64,000 nucleotides of DNA from Clostridium sp. AM58-1XD. GTDB lineage: Bacteria; Bacillota; Clostridia; Lachnospirales; Lachnospiraceae. Position numbers and translations under genes: made by a program. Every line of letters begins with the position of its first letter. Position 1 is the stretch's first letter. The notes under the pieces were generated by a model that worked only from the letters and a program-made list of their open reading frames with translations, did no database searches and was not told where the DNA came from. Shown here one piece after another: positions 54,150 to 63,553 of this stretch. The stretch covers positions 1 to 64,000 of the forward strand of contig NZ_QSDR01000018.1 in assembly GCF_003464085.1 (NCBI RefSeq), in the 5' to 3' direction.

Positions 54150-54178
54150 TTTACTGATGATAAAAATGCTTTTATACT
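54150..54178 (+). promoter_or_regulatory. Putative promoter of the 2HCT/RraA/aconitase operon
   Basis: TTTACT (54150-54155) and TATACT (54173-54178) have a 17-base spacer, 81 bases before the transporter start. It is divergent from citCX, so one regulator may serve both. Confidence 0.55.
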
Positions 54179-54258
54179 GGAGACAGCTGAAAGATCCGTG
54201 TGCGCGCAGAAAAGGGCTGAAAGTCAGTATATAAGATTTAAGGAGGGTAATGGGTATT

Positions 54259-55578
54259 ATGGAAGAAAAGAAAGATGGTCTGCTGTCACGTCAATTCTAT
54301 GGTCTGCCTATGTGGCAGGTAGGAATTATACTGCTTGTAATTTATGCGGCGATTGGATTACAGGTAATTCCAAGCGATGATATGCTGGCAACAATAACGG
54401 TTCTCATGTCGATTGGTCTGGTGCTCTATGAGATCGGTGAAAAAATACCGATCTGGAATGCATATATCGGCGGCGGTTCCATGCTTGCGTTTTTAGGAGC
54501 GGCTGCGCTGAACTACTATCATATTCTGCCGGAAAAATATGCAGAAGGAATTACGTTTTTCTATGATGAATACGGATTTCAGACGGTATTTATTTCCCTG
54601 CTGATCGTATCGGCTGTGCTGGCGGTAAACAGAAAACAGCTGATCAAGGCATTTGCAGGATACGTTCCGGCCATCCTGGGAGGAATTGCAGCGGCGGCGT
54701 TATTTGGAGTTATAGGAGGCCTGATCTGCGGTGTGGACGTGATTCATATCATTTCCCTGTATGTTCTCCCTGTCATGGGCGGTGGAAACGGCGCGGGAGC
54801 AGTACCCTTAAGTGAAATGTGGGAAGCCACTACAGGGCAGAGCAAGGACGCATTTTATTCACAGGCATTTGCAATTCTGAACATCGCCAATAACTTTGCG
54901 ATCTTAGGAGCAGTAGCTTTGAATTCCATGGGAAATAAGTGGCCGAAACTGACTGGCAACGGCGAGCTTCTGAGAAATATGGACAAGACGGTGCTGGTGG
55001 GAGATAAAAAAGAGAAGGTGAAGGCCACGGCGTATGATATGGCCGGAGGGCTGCTCCTTACGGGGGGAATCTATGCCCTGTGCCGTGCATTTTCCGGTAA
55101 AATTCTTCCTAATATCGGCCCCGTGACGTTACATATGTATGCCTATATGGTCGTATTTGCAGCGCTGCTGAATGTATCAAATATCGTTCCGGACAATGTG
55201 AAGGAAGGCGCGAAAAAGCTGTCGGCATTTTTTACAAAACCATTGATGGGCATGTGCATGGCAGGGATTGGTATTGCGTTTACCGATCTGGGTGAACTGA
55301 TTGCAGTCCTGAATGTCAAGACGCTTTTTATATGCGCAATGGTAGTAATCGGAGCGATTATCGGTTCCGGTCTGGTAGGTATGATGGTAGGATTCAATTT
55401 TGTGGAATCTGCGATGACGGCGGGCCTCTGCATGGCAAACAGAGGCGGTTCCGGAGACCTGCAGGTTCTTGGAGCAGGTCATCGTCTGGAACTCATGAGC
55501 TATGCGGCGATCTCTTCCCGAATCGGAGGTGCGATTGTACTTCTGATTGCCAGTATCGCATTCAGCTTTATGGTTTAG
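54259..55578 (+). CDS. 2-hydroxycarboxylate transporter (CitS/MleP family, copy 2)
   Basis: The intact transporter of about 439 residues has 11-12 helices and two re-entrant loops, VMGGGNGAGAVPLSEM and CMANRGGSGDLQVLGAGHRL. Copy 2 is complete and confirms the reading of the broken copy 1. The ATG at 54259 is preferred: AGGAGGG is 11 bases before it but only three bases before the ATG at 54250. It imports citrate, malate or a related hydroxy acid, and is followed by RraA- and aconitase-type enzymes that could act on the import. Confidence 0.92.
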   Translation: MEEKKDGLLSRQFYGLPMWQVGIILLVIYAAIGLQVIPSDDMLATITVLMSIGLVLYEIGEKIPIWNAYIGGGSMLAFLGAAALNYYHILPEKYAEGITFFYDEYGFQTVFISLLIVSAVLAVNRKQLIKAFAGYVPAILGGIAAAALFGVIGGLICGVDVIHIISLYVLPVMGGGNGAGAVPLSEMWEATTGQSKDAFYSQAFAILNIANNFAILGAVALNSMGNKWPKLTGNGELLRNMDKTVLVGDKKEKVKATAYDMAGGLLLTGGIYALCRAFSGKILPNIGPVTLHMYAYMVVFAALLNVSNIVPDNVKEGAKKLSAFFTKPLMGMCMAGIGIAFTDLGELIAVLNVKTLFICAMVVIGAIIGSGLVGMMVGFNFVESAMTAGLCMANRGGSGDLQVLGAGHRLELMSYAAISSRIGGAIVLLIASIAFSFMV

Positions 55579-55645
55579 CACAGGATAAAAGACACAGAAA
55601 AATATAAAAATATAAAATAAATTTCATCTTATGGAGGTAGTGAAA

Positions 55646-56340
55646 ATGGCAGAAGCAAAAATTGGATACAGAATGTATCAGGAGATTGAACGTCCGTCAA
55701 AGGAGCTCATTGAGAAATTAAGAAAGTTTTCCGCACCGGAGCTTTGTGACGGCTCTATTGTGTATAACGCAATGGATTATCACATCAAACCGATGGTGAC
55801 AAAGAAGAAAATCTGCGGGCCGGCAGTTACGGTAAAACTGTCCATGGGCGACAGCCTGATGGTGACGAAGGCCGTGGATATGGCCCAGCCGGGGGATGTC
55901 ATTGTGATTGACGGCAGAGGCAGCGGCAATAATGCGCTCTGGGGCGACCATCGCAGCCTTTCCTGCGCGGTAAAGGGGATTGAGGGCGTAGTCATGGATG
56001 GAGCGTTCCGCGATCTGGAAGAGTGTGAGGAGATCGGATTCCCCATGTACGCAAAAGCGGTTACATGTGGTTCCAGCAGCAAGAACACCAACGGTGAAAT
56101 CAACGTAACGATTTCCTGCGGCGGAGTGACTGTTAATCCTGGAGATATCATTGTGGGCGACGTAAACGGCGTCTGTGTAATTCCACCGGAATTTGCTGAG
56201 GAAATTATGGCAAATGCCAGAAGAAGATTGATAATCTGGAAAAAGTCACGGCGGAAATCAAAGAAAAGAAGAAAGTGCTGCCGGATAACTATGCGGCACA
56301 GCTGGAAAAGCTGGGATATAAAGAGTTTACGGACAAATAA
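55646..56340 (+). CDS. RraA-family aldolase-like protein (copy 2), frameshifted near 3' end
   Basis: Repaired length is about 231 residues. Blocks match copy 1: RKFSAPELCDGSIVYNAM, MGDSLMVTKAVDMAQPGDVI, VIDGRGSGNNALWGD, VVMDGAFRDLEECE and NPGDIIVGDVNGVCVIP. A base is missing at about 56218-56228, after MANAR; repair gives IDNLEKVTAEIKEKKK and a stop at 56340, whereas the uncorrected frame runs to 56362 with a basic nonsense tail. Predicted activity is retro-aldol or decarboxylase chemistry on a hydroxy-oxo-dicarboxylate. Start 55646 follows GGAGG. Confidence 0.85.
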
Positions 56341-56385
56341 ATCTGGCTTTGGTGCAATTTAAGTTTAACAGGAGGATTTGAAAAA

Positions 56386-58322
56386 ATGGGACAGAATATG
56401 ATCCAGAAACTCATTGCCAGCCATCTGGTATCCGGTACGATGAATCCAGGCGATGAGATTTACATAAAAATTGACCACACGCTGACGCATGATATTACGG
56501 CTGTTATGGCTTATCTGGCTTTTGAGGCGCTGGAGCTCCCGAAGGTGAGAACAGAGTGCTCTGTCAGCTACCTGGACCACAACCTGCTGCAGGTAGACAG
56601 CAAAACGCCGGATGACCATATTTTCCTTCAGAGCATCGCGAAAAAATACGGCCTCTATCTTTCACGGCCCGGCAACGGAATCTGCCATATGATCCACTAT
56701 TTCCGGTTCGGAAAACCGGGCAAGAGCCTGATGGGAACAGACAGCCATACGACGACAGGAGGCGCTCTTGGAATGCTGGCGATTGGTGCCGGCGGCATGG
56801 ACGTGGCTACGGCGATGGCCGGACTTCCAATGAGATTAAAGATGCCTGAAGTAGTGAAGGTGGAATTAACGGGAGCGTTAAATCCACAGTGCTCGGCAAA
56901 GGATGTCATTCTGGAAATGCTCCGCAGGCTTACGGTAAAGGGCGGAGTCGGCAAAGCATATGAATATGTGGGAGAAGGCGTGAAAAGCCTGACTGTGGCC
57001 CAGAGAGGAACGATCGCCAACATGGGCGCAGAACTGGGCGCAACAACTTCCGTATTTCCGGCAGACGATGAAGTGAGAAAATTCCTGAAAGCTCAGGGAA
57101 GAGAAGCGGACTACTCTCCCCTGCTTCCGGATGAAGACTGTACGTATGATGAATATATGGAAATCAATCTGAGTGATCTGGAACCGCTGGTTGCATGTCC
57201 GTCCATGCCGGATAAAGTGGCAAAAGTAAAGGATATGAAACAGGTAAAGGTGGATCAGGTATTTATCGGCAGCTGTACGAACGGGTCCCACAGTGACATC
57301 AAAAAAGCGGCAGAAGTGCTGGACGGCCATGTGGTCAGTGACCATGTGTCCCTGACTGTAGCTGTGGGAACGAAACAGATCCTGCAGATGCTGATGGAGG
57401 ACGGAACCATCTCCAAACTTCTCTGTGCAGGAGCCAGGCTGTTGGAATGTGCCTGCGGGCCGTGTACGGGAATCGGGCAGGCAGCACCTACTAATGGAGT
57501 TTCCGTGCGCACGTCTAACCGGAATTTTCCAGGCCGAGGCGGTACGCCGGACGCACAGCTTTACCTCGTAAGCCCGGAAGTAGCGGCAGCTACGGCGATT
57601 ACAGGATATATTACAGAACCGTCAGAAGTGTGTGATATCGAAAAACTGGCTTCTATTACAGAACCGGATTCTTATCTGGTGGATGACAAAATGCTGATTC
57701 CGCCTGTGGATGGGGATACATCGGACGTGGAAATTATCCGTGGGCCGAATATCAAGCCTCTGCCTATTCCTGAAATGATTACGGAGACGATCAGTGTTCC
57801 TGTTTCCCTGAAGGCAGGAGACAACATTTCCACAGATGATATTATTCCTGCCAGCGCGACGTTCTCAGCCATGCGGTCCAATATTCCGATGGTGGCGGAA
57901 ATCGTGTTTTCCCGATATGACAAGGACTTTGTTCAGAGGGCCAAAGACGCGGGTAACAGTATTATCGTCGGCGGAGAGAACTACGGACAGGGCTCCAGCC
58001 GGGAACATGCGGCTATTGCCCCCATGTATCTGGGCGTAAAAGCGTCATGGCGAAATCCATGGCGAGAATCCATAAGAACAACCTGATCAATCACGGCGTA
58101 CTCCCACTGATTTTCGCAGATAAAGAGGATTATGACAGGATCGATCTGGGAGATGAACTGGTGCTTTCCGAATGTCTGGAAGGAATCCGAAGAAAAGAGA
58201 TTATGGTGGAAGACAGGACAAAGGGAGTTTCTTTTAAAACAATACTGGATATTTCAGATGATGAGGCAGATGTTCTGCTGGCCGGCGGACAGCTGAGGTA
58301 TATTAAGAAACAGATCAATTAA
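56386..58322 (+). CDS. Aconitate hydratase (single-chain aconitase family), frameshifted near 3' end
   Basis: With one repair it encodes about 646 residues with all aconitase domains in one chain. SYLDHNLLQVD and GTDSHTTTGGALG are in the N-terminal domains. The 4Fe-4S ligands are Cys297 (GSCTNG), Cys357 and Cys360 (CACGPCTG). The swivel domain has VGGENYGQGSSREHAA. One G is missing at about 58042-58045, so GVKA should continue VMAKSMARIHKNNLINHG to 58322. It isomerises citrate/isocitrate or an analogue by dehydration and rehydration. Sitting after a 2HCT transporter and an RraA-family aldolase, it may handle an imported tricarboxylate rather than serve the TCA cycle. Confidence 0.9.
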
Positions 58323-58331
58323 CAAAAGAGA

Positions 58332-58377
58332 AGAGGACGAATGGCAGGACAATTGACAGTGCCATTCATCCTCTTTT
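58332..58377. terminator. Terminator between aconitase and the convergent MBL gene
   Basis: AGAGGACGAATGGCA (58332-58346) pairs with TGCCATTCATCCTCT (58360-58374) with one mismatch. TTT follows on the plus side and AAAAG on the other, so it may act both ways. Confidence 0.75.
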
Positions 58378-58399
58378 CTGCAATTTGAATAACCTTTTT

Positions 58400-59227
58400 T
58401 TAGAAGAAAAGGCAGTCTCCGCAGCCCATATGGAAGCCGTTGATTTCACTGTCTTTTTCCAGATATTCCCGGACTCTGTCTCCGGAACAGTGGTTCAGTG
58501 CCAGAAGACGGATATCCATTTTCTTAAGTTCCGCAATCGTCAATTCGATCCGGTCGTCGTCTGCTTTCATGAGATGAGTTCCGCCGATCACAGCCTGAAT
58601 CTTTTTGCCGAACCGTTTGGAAACGGCAGAAAGGATATTCAGTACGCCGGGATGGCTGCAGCCCAGAATTACGATCAGTCCGTCCGGGTGATCCAGAACC
58701 AGGGAGATTTCATCGTCGAACGGATCAGGGATCATCCCGGACTCGGTCCGTTTGACAAAGCGGGCCGGAACTGTTTCAAATGCATATGTGCGGGGGAAAT
58801 TTCCGACGGCATAGCAGCCGGGAGAGAATTCCAGGATATCCCTGCACACGAAATGGGGGATACCGTGGGTGGAAAGGTCTGCTTCTGTGAAACCGCAGCC
58901 CAGGAAGGTATATTTTTCCGTCCGGTGATTGGTATATTTTTCTTCAAAAAAGTGTTCTCCGGTGATCAGGGGACAGGAAATGCCCCGGTCCAGCAGTTCT
59001 GCATAGCCGGCGGCGTGGTCGTAATGGCTGTGGCTGCATACGGCATAGGAAGCGGAGAGTGGGGAAACGCCCAGCTTTTTTGCATTGGACAGAAATTCCG
59101 GGCCGGATCCGAAGTCAAAGAGAATGGGCACGCCGTCCGCCTCTATAAAGTAGGACAGGCTGTGCATATGAATGAGCGACTGATGTTCCGTCGCCATGTT
59201 GTCGATTAACGTTGTGATTTTTATCAT
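58400..59227 (-). CDS. MBL-fold hydrolase, MJ0301/dihydropterin-RFAP synthase-like (copy 2)
   Basis: The 275-residue protein has zinc-binding motif VCSHSHYDHAAG (residues about 63-74), ITGEHFF, and the later VILGCSHPGVLNIL and GGTHLMKADDDR blocks. These place it in the branch with MJ0301-type 7,8-dihydropterin-6-methyl-4-(ribofuranosyl)aminobenzene phosphate synthases; in Bacillota the actual function is unknown. A Cys-rich end (GCGDCLFF) is notable. It lies 16 bases after the MATE gene on the same strand, in the MarR-MATE-MBL operon. Confidence 0.85.
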   Translation of the reverse strand: MIKITTLIDNMATEHQSLIHMHSLSYFIEADGVPILFDFGSGPEFLSNAKKLGVSPLSASYAVCSHSHYDHAAGYAELLDRGISCPLITGEHFFEEKYTNHRTEKYTFLGCGFTEADLSTHGIPHFVCRDILEFSPGCYAVGNFPRTYAFETVPARFVKRTESGMIPDPFDDEISLVLDHPDGLIVILGCSHPGVLNILSAVSKRFGKKIQAVIGGTHLMKADDDRIELTIAELKKMDIRLLALNHCSGDRVREYLEKDSEINGFHMGCGDCLFF

Positions 59228-59243
59228 GGTTCTCCCCCTTTAT

Positions 59244-60632
59244 CTAGCGGATTCTGGACAGGGCCTCTTCCGACAGCATTCGCTTTCGGCAGAAGAAAAA
59301 GATGAGGCCGGAGGTGGTTGCTGAAACAATGTCGGAGATCGGTTCTGCGTAGTAGATTGACATTACATTTTGAGTAATCATAGGCAGTATGATGGCGAGC
59401 GGAATCAGTAAAATGACCTTGCGCAGCAGGGCGGCAAACAGGGAAAGCTTTGCCTGGCCCAGGCCGATAAATGTGGTCTGACAGCCCATCTGAACGCCGA
59501 ATATCCATACGCCGGCCATGAAAATAGGCATAACCTGCCCAACGAGAGCGATCAGTTCCGGCTTATCCGTAAAGAGTCTGGCAAATACGGTCGGGAACTG
59601 AGTGGTCAGCAGGCAGTCGATCAGCGTAACAGTGAAGGAAAATCCGATGGCGATGCGGTAAGTTTTCCTGACGCGGTCGAAATTTTTAGCACCGAAATTA
59701 TAGCTGATAATCGGCTGTACTCCCTGTGTAAAGCCCTGGATCGGAACGAATACAAGCTGCATGACGCTCTGTAGGATTGTCATGGAACCTACATAGAGGT
59801 CGCCGCCGTACTGGGATAGGCCCCTGTTTAAAACGATGCTGATGGCGCTCTCCGTAAACTGCATGATGAACGGTGACACGCCGAGTGCGGCAATTGCGGC
59901 GATCAGTGAAAAATCGGGCCTCAGACACTTTTTCCTGATGATGATAACGGATTTTTCAGATATCAGGAAGCGGAGAACCCAAATGGCGCTGATGGCCTGA
60001 GAAATAATGGTTGCCAGAGCAGCTCCGCGGACATCCAGATTGAACACGAAGATAAAAATGGGGTCCAGGATGATATTTGTCACGGCTCCGATCAGTACGG
60101 AAGTCATGGCCGTCTTGGCTCTGCCCTGAGAAGAGATAAACATGTTGAGGCCGAGCGCCAGCTGTACGAAAACGGTACCGATCAGATAAATGCTCAGATA
60201 ATTATCAGCGTATACGATGGTGCTGTCGCTGGCTCCGAACATGTACAGCAGAGGCCGCTTGAAAATAAAGAAAAAAGCGGTGAGGACGACGGAGAAAAAC
60301 AGGAGGACGGTTACGCCGTTGCCGAGTATCTTTTCCGCCTGGGCCTTATCGCCCTTTCCCAGCTGAATAGAGGCCAGAGGAGCTCCGCCGGCCCCTACAA
60401 AGGCGCTGAAAGCCGAGATCAGCATGATAATCGGGAATGTGAGACCGACGCCTGTCAGGGCGACGCTGCCGATTTCCGATATATGGCCGATATAAATGCG
60501 GTCTACAATGTTGTAGAGGACGTTGATGAGCTGGGCGACAACGGCTGGAACCGCCAACCGGAACATGAGTTTCGGAATTGGTTCCGTTCCCATGCGCTTG
60601 TCAGAATTAGGTGATTCATTGCGATGTTCCAT
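59244..60632 (-). CDS. MATE-family efflux transporter (copy 3)
   Basis: The intact 462-residue, 12-helix transporter has PAVVAQLINVLYNIVDRIYI, SSQGRAKTAMTSVLIGAVTN and QGFTQGVQPIISYNFGAKNF. It follows the MarR gene by 52 bases on the same strand, the usual arrangement for MarR-controlled efflux. Substrate unknown. Confidence 0.93.
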   Translation of the reverse strand: MEHRNESPNSDKRMGTEPIPKLMFRLAVPAVVAQLINVLYNIVDRIYIGHISEIGSVALTGVGLTFPIIMLISAFSAFVGAGGAPLASIQLGKGDKAQAEKILGNGVTVLLFFSVVLTAFFFIFKRPLLYMFGASDSTIVYADNYLSIYLIGTVFVQLALGLNMFISSQGRAKTAMTSVLIGAVTNIILDPIFIFVFNLDVRGAALATIISQAISAIWVLRFLISEKSVIIIRKKCLRPDFSLIAAIAALGVSPFIMQFTESAISIVLNRGLSQYGGDLYVGSMTILQSVMQLVFVPIQGFTQGVQPIISYNFGAKNFDRVRKTYRIAIGFSFTVTLIDCLLTTQFPTVFARLFTDKPELIALVGQVMPIFMAGVWIFGVQMGCQTTFIGLGQAKLSLFAALLRKVILLIPLAIILPMITQNVMSIYYAEPISDIVSATTSGLIFFFCRKRMLSEEALSRIR

Positions 60633-60684
60633 AATGATTTGATTCCTTTCTAAATTCGTCCATAATAATGGTCTTACATAATTT

Positions 60685-61122
60685 TTAGAGGTTATAGCCG
60701 GACAGATTGGCGTACAGCTTATCCAGGCCGGACAGGAGAGATTCCCTCTCTGTGTCAGTGAAACCGTTGAAATTTATTTTAGACATTTCATTAAAAGCCT
60801 TCAGACAGCCGGCTTTCAGAGAACCGGCCCTTTCCGTAAGGCATATTCTGGTTTCGCGGCGGTTAGCCGGATTTGGCAGGCGCGTAAGGAGTCCGGAAGA
60901 TTCCAGGCGGTCCAGCATGCTTGTTAAAGTCGTCTTTGCCAGATTGGTTTTCTGGCTCAGCTCGCTTATGGTAATATCATCCTCCTGCCAGAGTACAAAT
61001 ATAATATTTGTCTGGGCACTGTTTAAATCCGTATCCGTATATTTTTTCAGAAGCTGCTGGAAAATCCTGCTCTGAAGAAACTTAATCTGGGCAATCCGTA
61101 TGCCGATCGGAAGATTTTTCAT
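60685..61122 (-). CDS. MarR-family transcriptional regulator
   Basis: The roughly 145-residue dimeric winged-helix regulator has a helical start (MKNLPIGIRIAQIKFLQSRI), DNA-binding part ITISELSQKTNLAKTTLTSM with LDRLESSGLLTRL, and the wing NPANRRETRICLT. ATG 61122 follows AAAGGGGG; a longer frame from 61257 would read through the operator. It probably represses the MATE-MBL operon and itself, relieved by the exported compound. Confidence 0.88.
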   Translation of the reverse strand: MKNLPIGIRIAQIKFLQSRIFQQLLKKYTDTDLNSAQTNIIFVLWQEDDITISELSQKTNLAKTTLTSMLDRLESSGLLTRLPNPANRRETRICLTERAGSLKAGCLKAFNEMSKINFNGFTDTERESLLSGLDKLYANLSGYNL

Positions 61123-61202
61123 CAATTTAGTCGCCCCCTTTCCATTAATTTTACATGAGATGCCGTGGCCAAAAGGCGATTTTGCCTGTGACGTCATAAT
61201 AT

Positions 61203-61229
61203 TACTATATAGAATAATACCATATAGTA
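61203..61229. promoter_or_regulatory. MarR operator candidate
   Basis: TACTATAT (61203-61210) and ATATAGTA (61222-61229) are perfect inverted repeats with an 11-base spacer, about 80 bases upstream of the MarR start codon, in its promoter region. Confidence 0.6.
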
Positions 61230-61300
61230 TTATAATGCTGCGAGAGATACAGGTCAATCCTTTTTTAGAGATGATTTTTTTCGGAAAATCTTCAACGGCT

Positions 61301-61329
61301 TTGACATTTTTTCTGTTTTCCGGTAGAAT
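61301..61329 (+). promoter_or_regulatory. Sigma-A promoter of the LtaS-like gene
   Basis: A perfect TTGACA (61301-61306) and TAGAAT (61324-61329) have a 17-base spacer, 40 bases before the start codon. Confidence 0.8.
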
Positions 61330-61368
61330 AGGAAGCCGTTCGAGAATGGAAGTCAGGAGACGAGGATT

Positions 61369-63231
61369 ATGAAATATTTAAAAGAATGGTCATGCATATG
61401 CAGGAGGGAAGTCTCTGCTTTGAGGGCGGCGAAACTTCTGATGCTGATTTTGACGCCTGTAACGGCCTTTTATCTTATGCAGTTTATATACGGAGGCTAC
61501 CCATGGATGTATTCCCTCCCTGTAGTAGCTGGTAATGCGGCCTGTATTGCGGCTGTCTATTATATTTTTGGAGCTTTGACGGGAGGCATCGCGTGGACCA
61601 GTGTTCTGATTCACGTGCTGGCCGGCCTTTTAGGTGCTGCAAATTATTATGTAAAGGTATTTCGCGGAACTCCGATTCTGCCCTGGGATATGACGGCTTT
61701 CCGAACGGCTGCGGCCGTATCCGGAAGCTACCGCCTCTTTCTGACATGGCAGATGGCTGCCGGAATTTTTTTGACGGCCGCTGCGGCTGTTCTGCTGTAT
61801 CGATGGTCGAAGGACAGGAAGCTTTCCATAAAGAAAAAACGGTATCGTCTGATTCTTCTGGCCGCCGGTATCCTTTGTCTGGAGCCGGTAATGAATCCGG
61901 GCATTTTGGAGAAGATGGGAATTTCCACAGACGTGTGGAATCAGGCGGAAGCGTACCGGAAAATGGGCGTTCTGGCAGAATTTTTATGTAATACGAGATT
62001 CATGGAAGTAGAAAAGCCGGAGGGATATTCTGCGGAGGCATATGAAACGCTCATGTCCCCTCTTGGAGAAAACGGAATACGGCAGTTGACGGGGGAGTAC
62101 GGAAGCGTTCCGGCTTCTTCGGATGACCTGATTACAGATCATACCCAGAAGGCGATTGATAAAAATGCGGACTTCCGGCCCCATATCATAGCAATCATGA
62201 ATGAATCATGGGCAGACTTCGAAGAGTTTGGAAACCTCTCTCTGAACCGCAGTCCTATGGATAAGATTAATTCCCTAAAGGGAATTCATGGAACTGCATA
62301 TACGTCTGTATTCGGATCGGGAACGAGCGCCAGCGAATTCGAATTTCTGACAGGCAATACGATGGCATTTCTTCCGTCAGGAAGTATTCCATATCAGCAG
62401 TACATATTGAGACCATCGCCTTCCCTGGCCTCTTTTCTGAAAGAAAAGGGGTACAGCACTACGGCGATCCATCCCGGAGAGCGGACGTCCTGGCAGAGGG
62501 ACAAGGCGTATCCGCTTCTGGGATTCGATACCTTTAAGTGTGCAGAGGATATGGACGTGAAAAAGACAGAGGAACACGGATATATCAGCGACCAGTCTTC
62601 CTTTGACCAGATCATATACGAATATGAGCATCGAAAACAGGGAGAAAAAATGTTCCTGTTCAATGTGACGATCCAGAATCATGGAAGCTATACGGCCGAT
62701 TATCCGACAGAGGTTTATCTGACCGACATGCCTGGCGCGTATCCGATGGCAGAACAGTATCTGACGCTGGAAGATAAGACGGATGAAGCGTTTGCAAAGC
62801 TGGCTGCTTATTTTGAAAAACAGGAAGAGCCTGTTCTGATTGTGATGTTCGGAGATCATCAGCCTTCTCTGGAACAGGGATTTTTCGATATGGCTTATGG
62901 AGTGGAACAGAAGGATATGACCATGGAGCAGTATATGGGGAAATTCCGCGTCCCATATGTGATCTGGGCGAATTACGAGCTGCCGGAACAGGGAGCGGAT
63001 GAACTTATGAGCCTGAATTTTCTCTCCCAGTTCCTCTTGAAATGCGCCGGAATGGAAGAGGGATGGTATGGGAATTTTATCGAGGAATTTAGAAAAGAGA
63101 TACCGGCGCTCACCTTCTCCGGTTATTTCGGAAGTGACGGAAAAGCATACAGCCACATGGAAACAAACGGCTATGGAAAGATTATGGAAAAATACAAAAT
63201 CGCCCAGTACGGAACCCTTTTCTCACAGTAA
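61369..63231 (+). CDS. LtaS-like membrane phosphoglycerol transferase (sulfatase fold)
   Basis: The 620-residue protein has five N-terminal membrane helices (residues about 20-165) and an extracellular alkaline-phosphatase/sulfatase-type domain. Catalytic features are the Mn-binding Glu in IMNESWADFEEF, nucleophile Thr319 in GSGTSASEFEFLTGN, HPGERTSWQRDKAY, and FGDHQPSLEQ for the last metal ligands. LtaS-family enzymes build lipoteichoic acid or transfer phosphoglycerol to other surface glycans; the exact polymer is not decided. RBS AGGAG. It has its own strong promoter. Confidence 0.9.
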   Translation: MKYLKEWSCICRREVSALRAAKLLMLILTPVTAFYLMQFIYGGYPWMYSLPVVAGNAACIAAVYYIFGALTGGIAWTSVLIHVLAGLLGAANYYVKVFRGTPILPWDMTAFRTAAAVSGSYRLFLTWQMAAGIFLTAAAAVLLYRWSKDRKLSIKKKRYRLILLAAGILCLEPVMNPGILEKMGISTDVWNQAEAYRKMGVLAEFLCNTRFMEVEKPEGYSAEAYETLMSPLGENGIRQLTGEYGSVPASSDDLITDHTQKAIDKNADFRPHIIAIMNESWADFEEFGNLSLNRSPMDKINSLKGIHGTAYTSVFGSGTSASEFEFLTGNTMAFLPSGSIPYQQYILRPSPSLASFLKEKGYSTTAIHPGERTSWQRDKAYPLLGFDTFKCAEDMDVKKTEEHGYISDQSSFDQIIYEYEHRKQGEKMFLFNVTIQNHGSYTADYPTEVYLTDMPGAYPMAEQYLTLEDKTDEAFAKLAAYFEKQEEPVLIVMFGDHQPSLEQGFFDMAYGVEQKDMTMEQYMGKFRVPYVIWANYELPEQGADELMSLNFLSQFLLKCAGMEEGWYGNFIEEFRKEIPALTFSGYFGSDGKAYSHMETNGYGKIMEKYKIAQYGTLFSQ

Positions 63232-63280
63232 ATATCAAAAAAAGCAATAAGGCGGCGGAGTTTTGAGCGGCCCCATTACA

Positions 63281-63346
63281 TGCTCTAAGCAACTTCTCAA
63301 TCATGGTTTCTTCCGTGATTTGTGAAGCTGCTTAGGGCATTTTTTA
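63281..63346 (+). terminator. Terminator after the LtaS-like gene
   Basis: A 26-base arm (63281-63306) pairs imperfectly with 63313-63339, including CTAAGCA with TGCTTAG and GCTTC-type segments. TTTTTTAC follows. The 238-base gap to the first small ORF holds nothing else clear. Confidence 0.75.
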
Positions 63347-63469
63347 CTTTCCGGGAAGGATTTTGTTCTTACACTGGAACGCCGTTTGAATTTTCGTTTA
63401 CAAAAGAGGACATGGAAAGCGAGGAATAAATTTTTTAACTCCTGTATGATGAACGCAGGGAGGAAAACG

Positions 63470-63553
63470 ATGGATTGGCCTCGTGTGGTCATTCCTAAAT
63501 ATGGACTGCCGTTTAAAGAGAAAAAGAAAAGGAGATTGAATGATGAAGTATGA
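63470..63553 (+). CDS. Small ORF 1 (27 aa), basic leader-like peptide
   Basis: ATG 63470 follows a strong GGGAGGAAAACG site and encodes MDWPRVVIPKYGLPFK followed by a run of Lys/Arg. It overlaps the next small ORF by 14 bases. No known family. It could be a leader peptide for the ABC operon, since ribosome stalling in the Lys/Arg run would affect the next RBS. Real translation is unproven. Confidence 0.4.
   Translation: MDWPRVVIPKYGLPFKEKKKRRLNDEV

Noticed and set aside
58385..59209. Plus-strand ORF (274 codons) opposite the MBL gene
   Set aside because: The minus strand has the zinc motif, RBS and operon context; the plus frame starts without an RBS.
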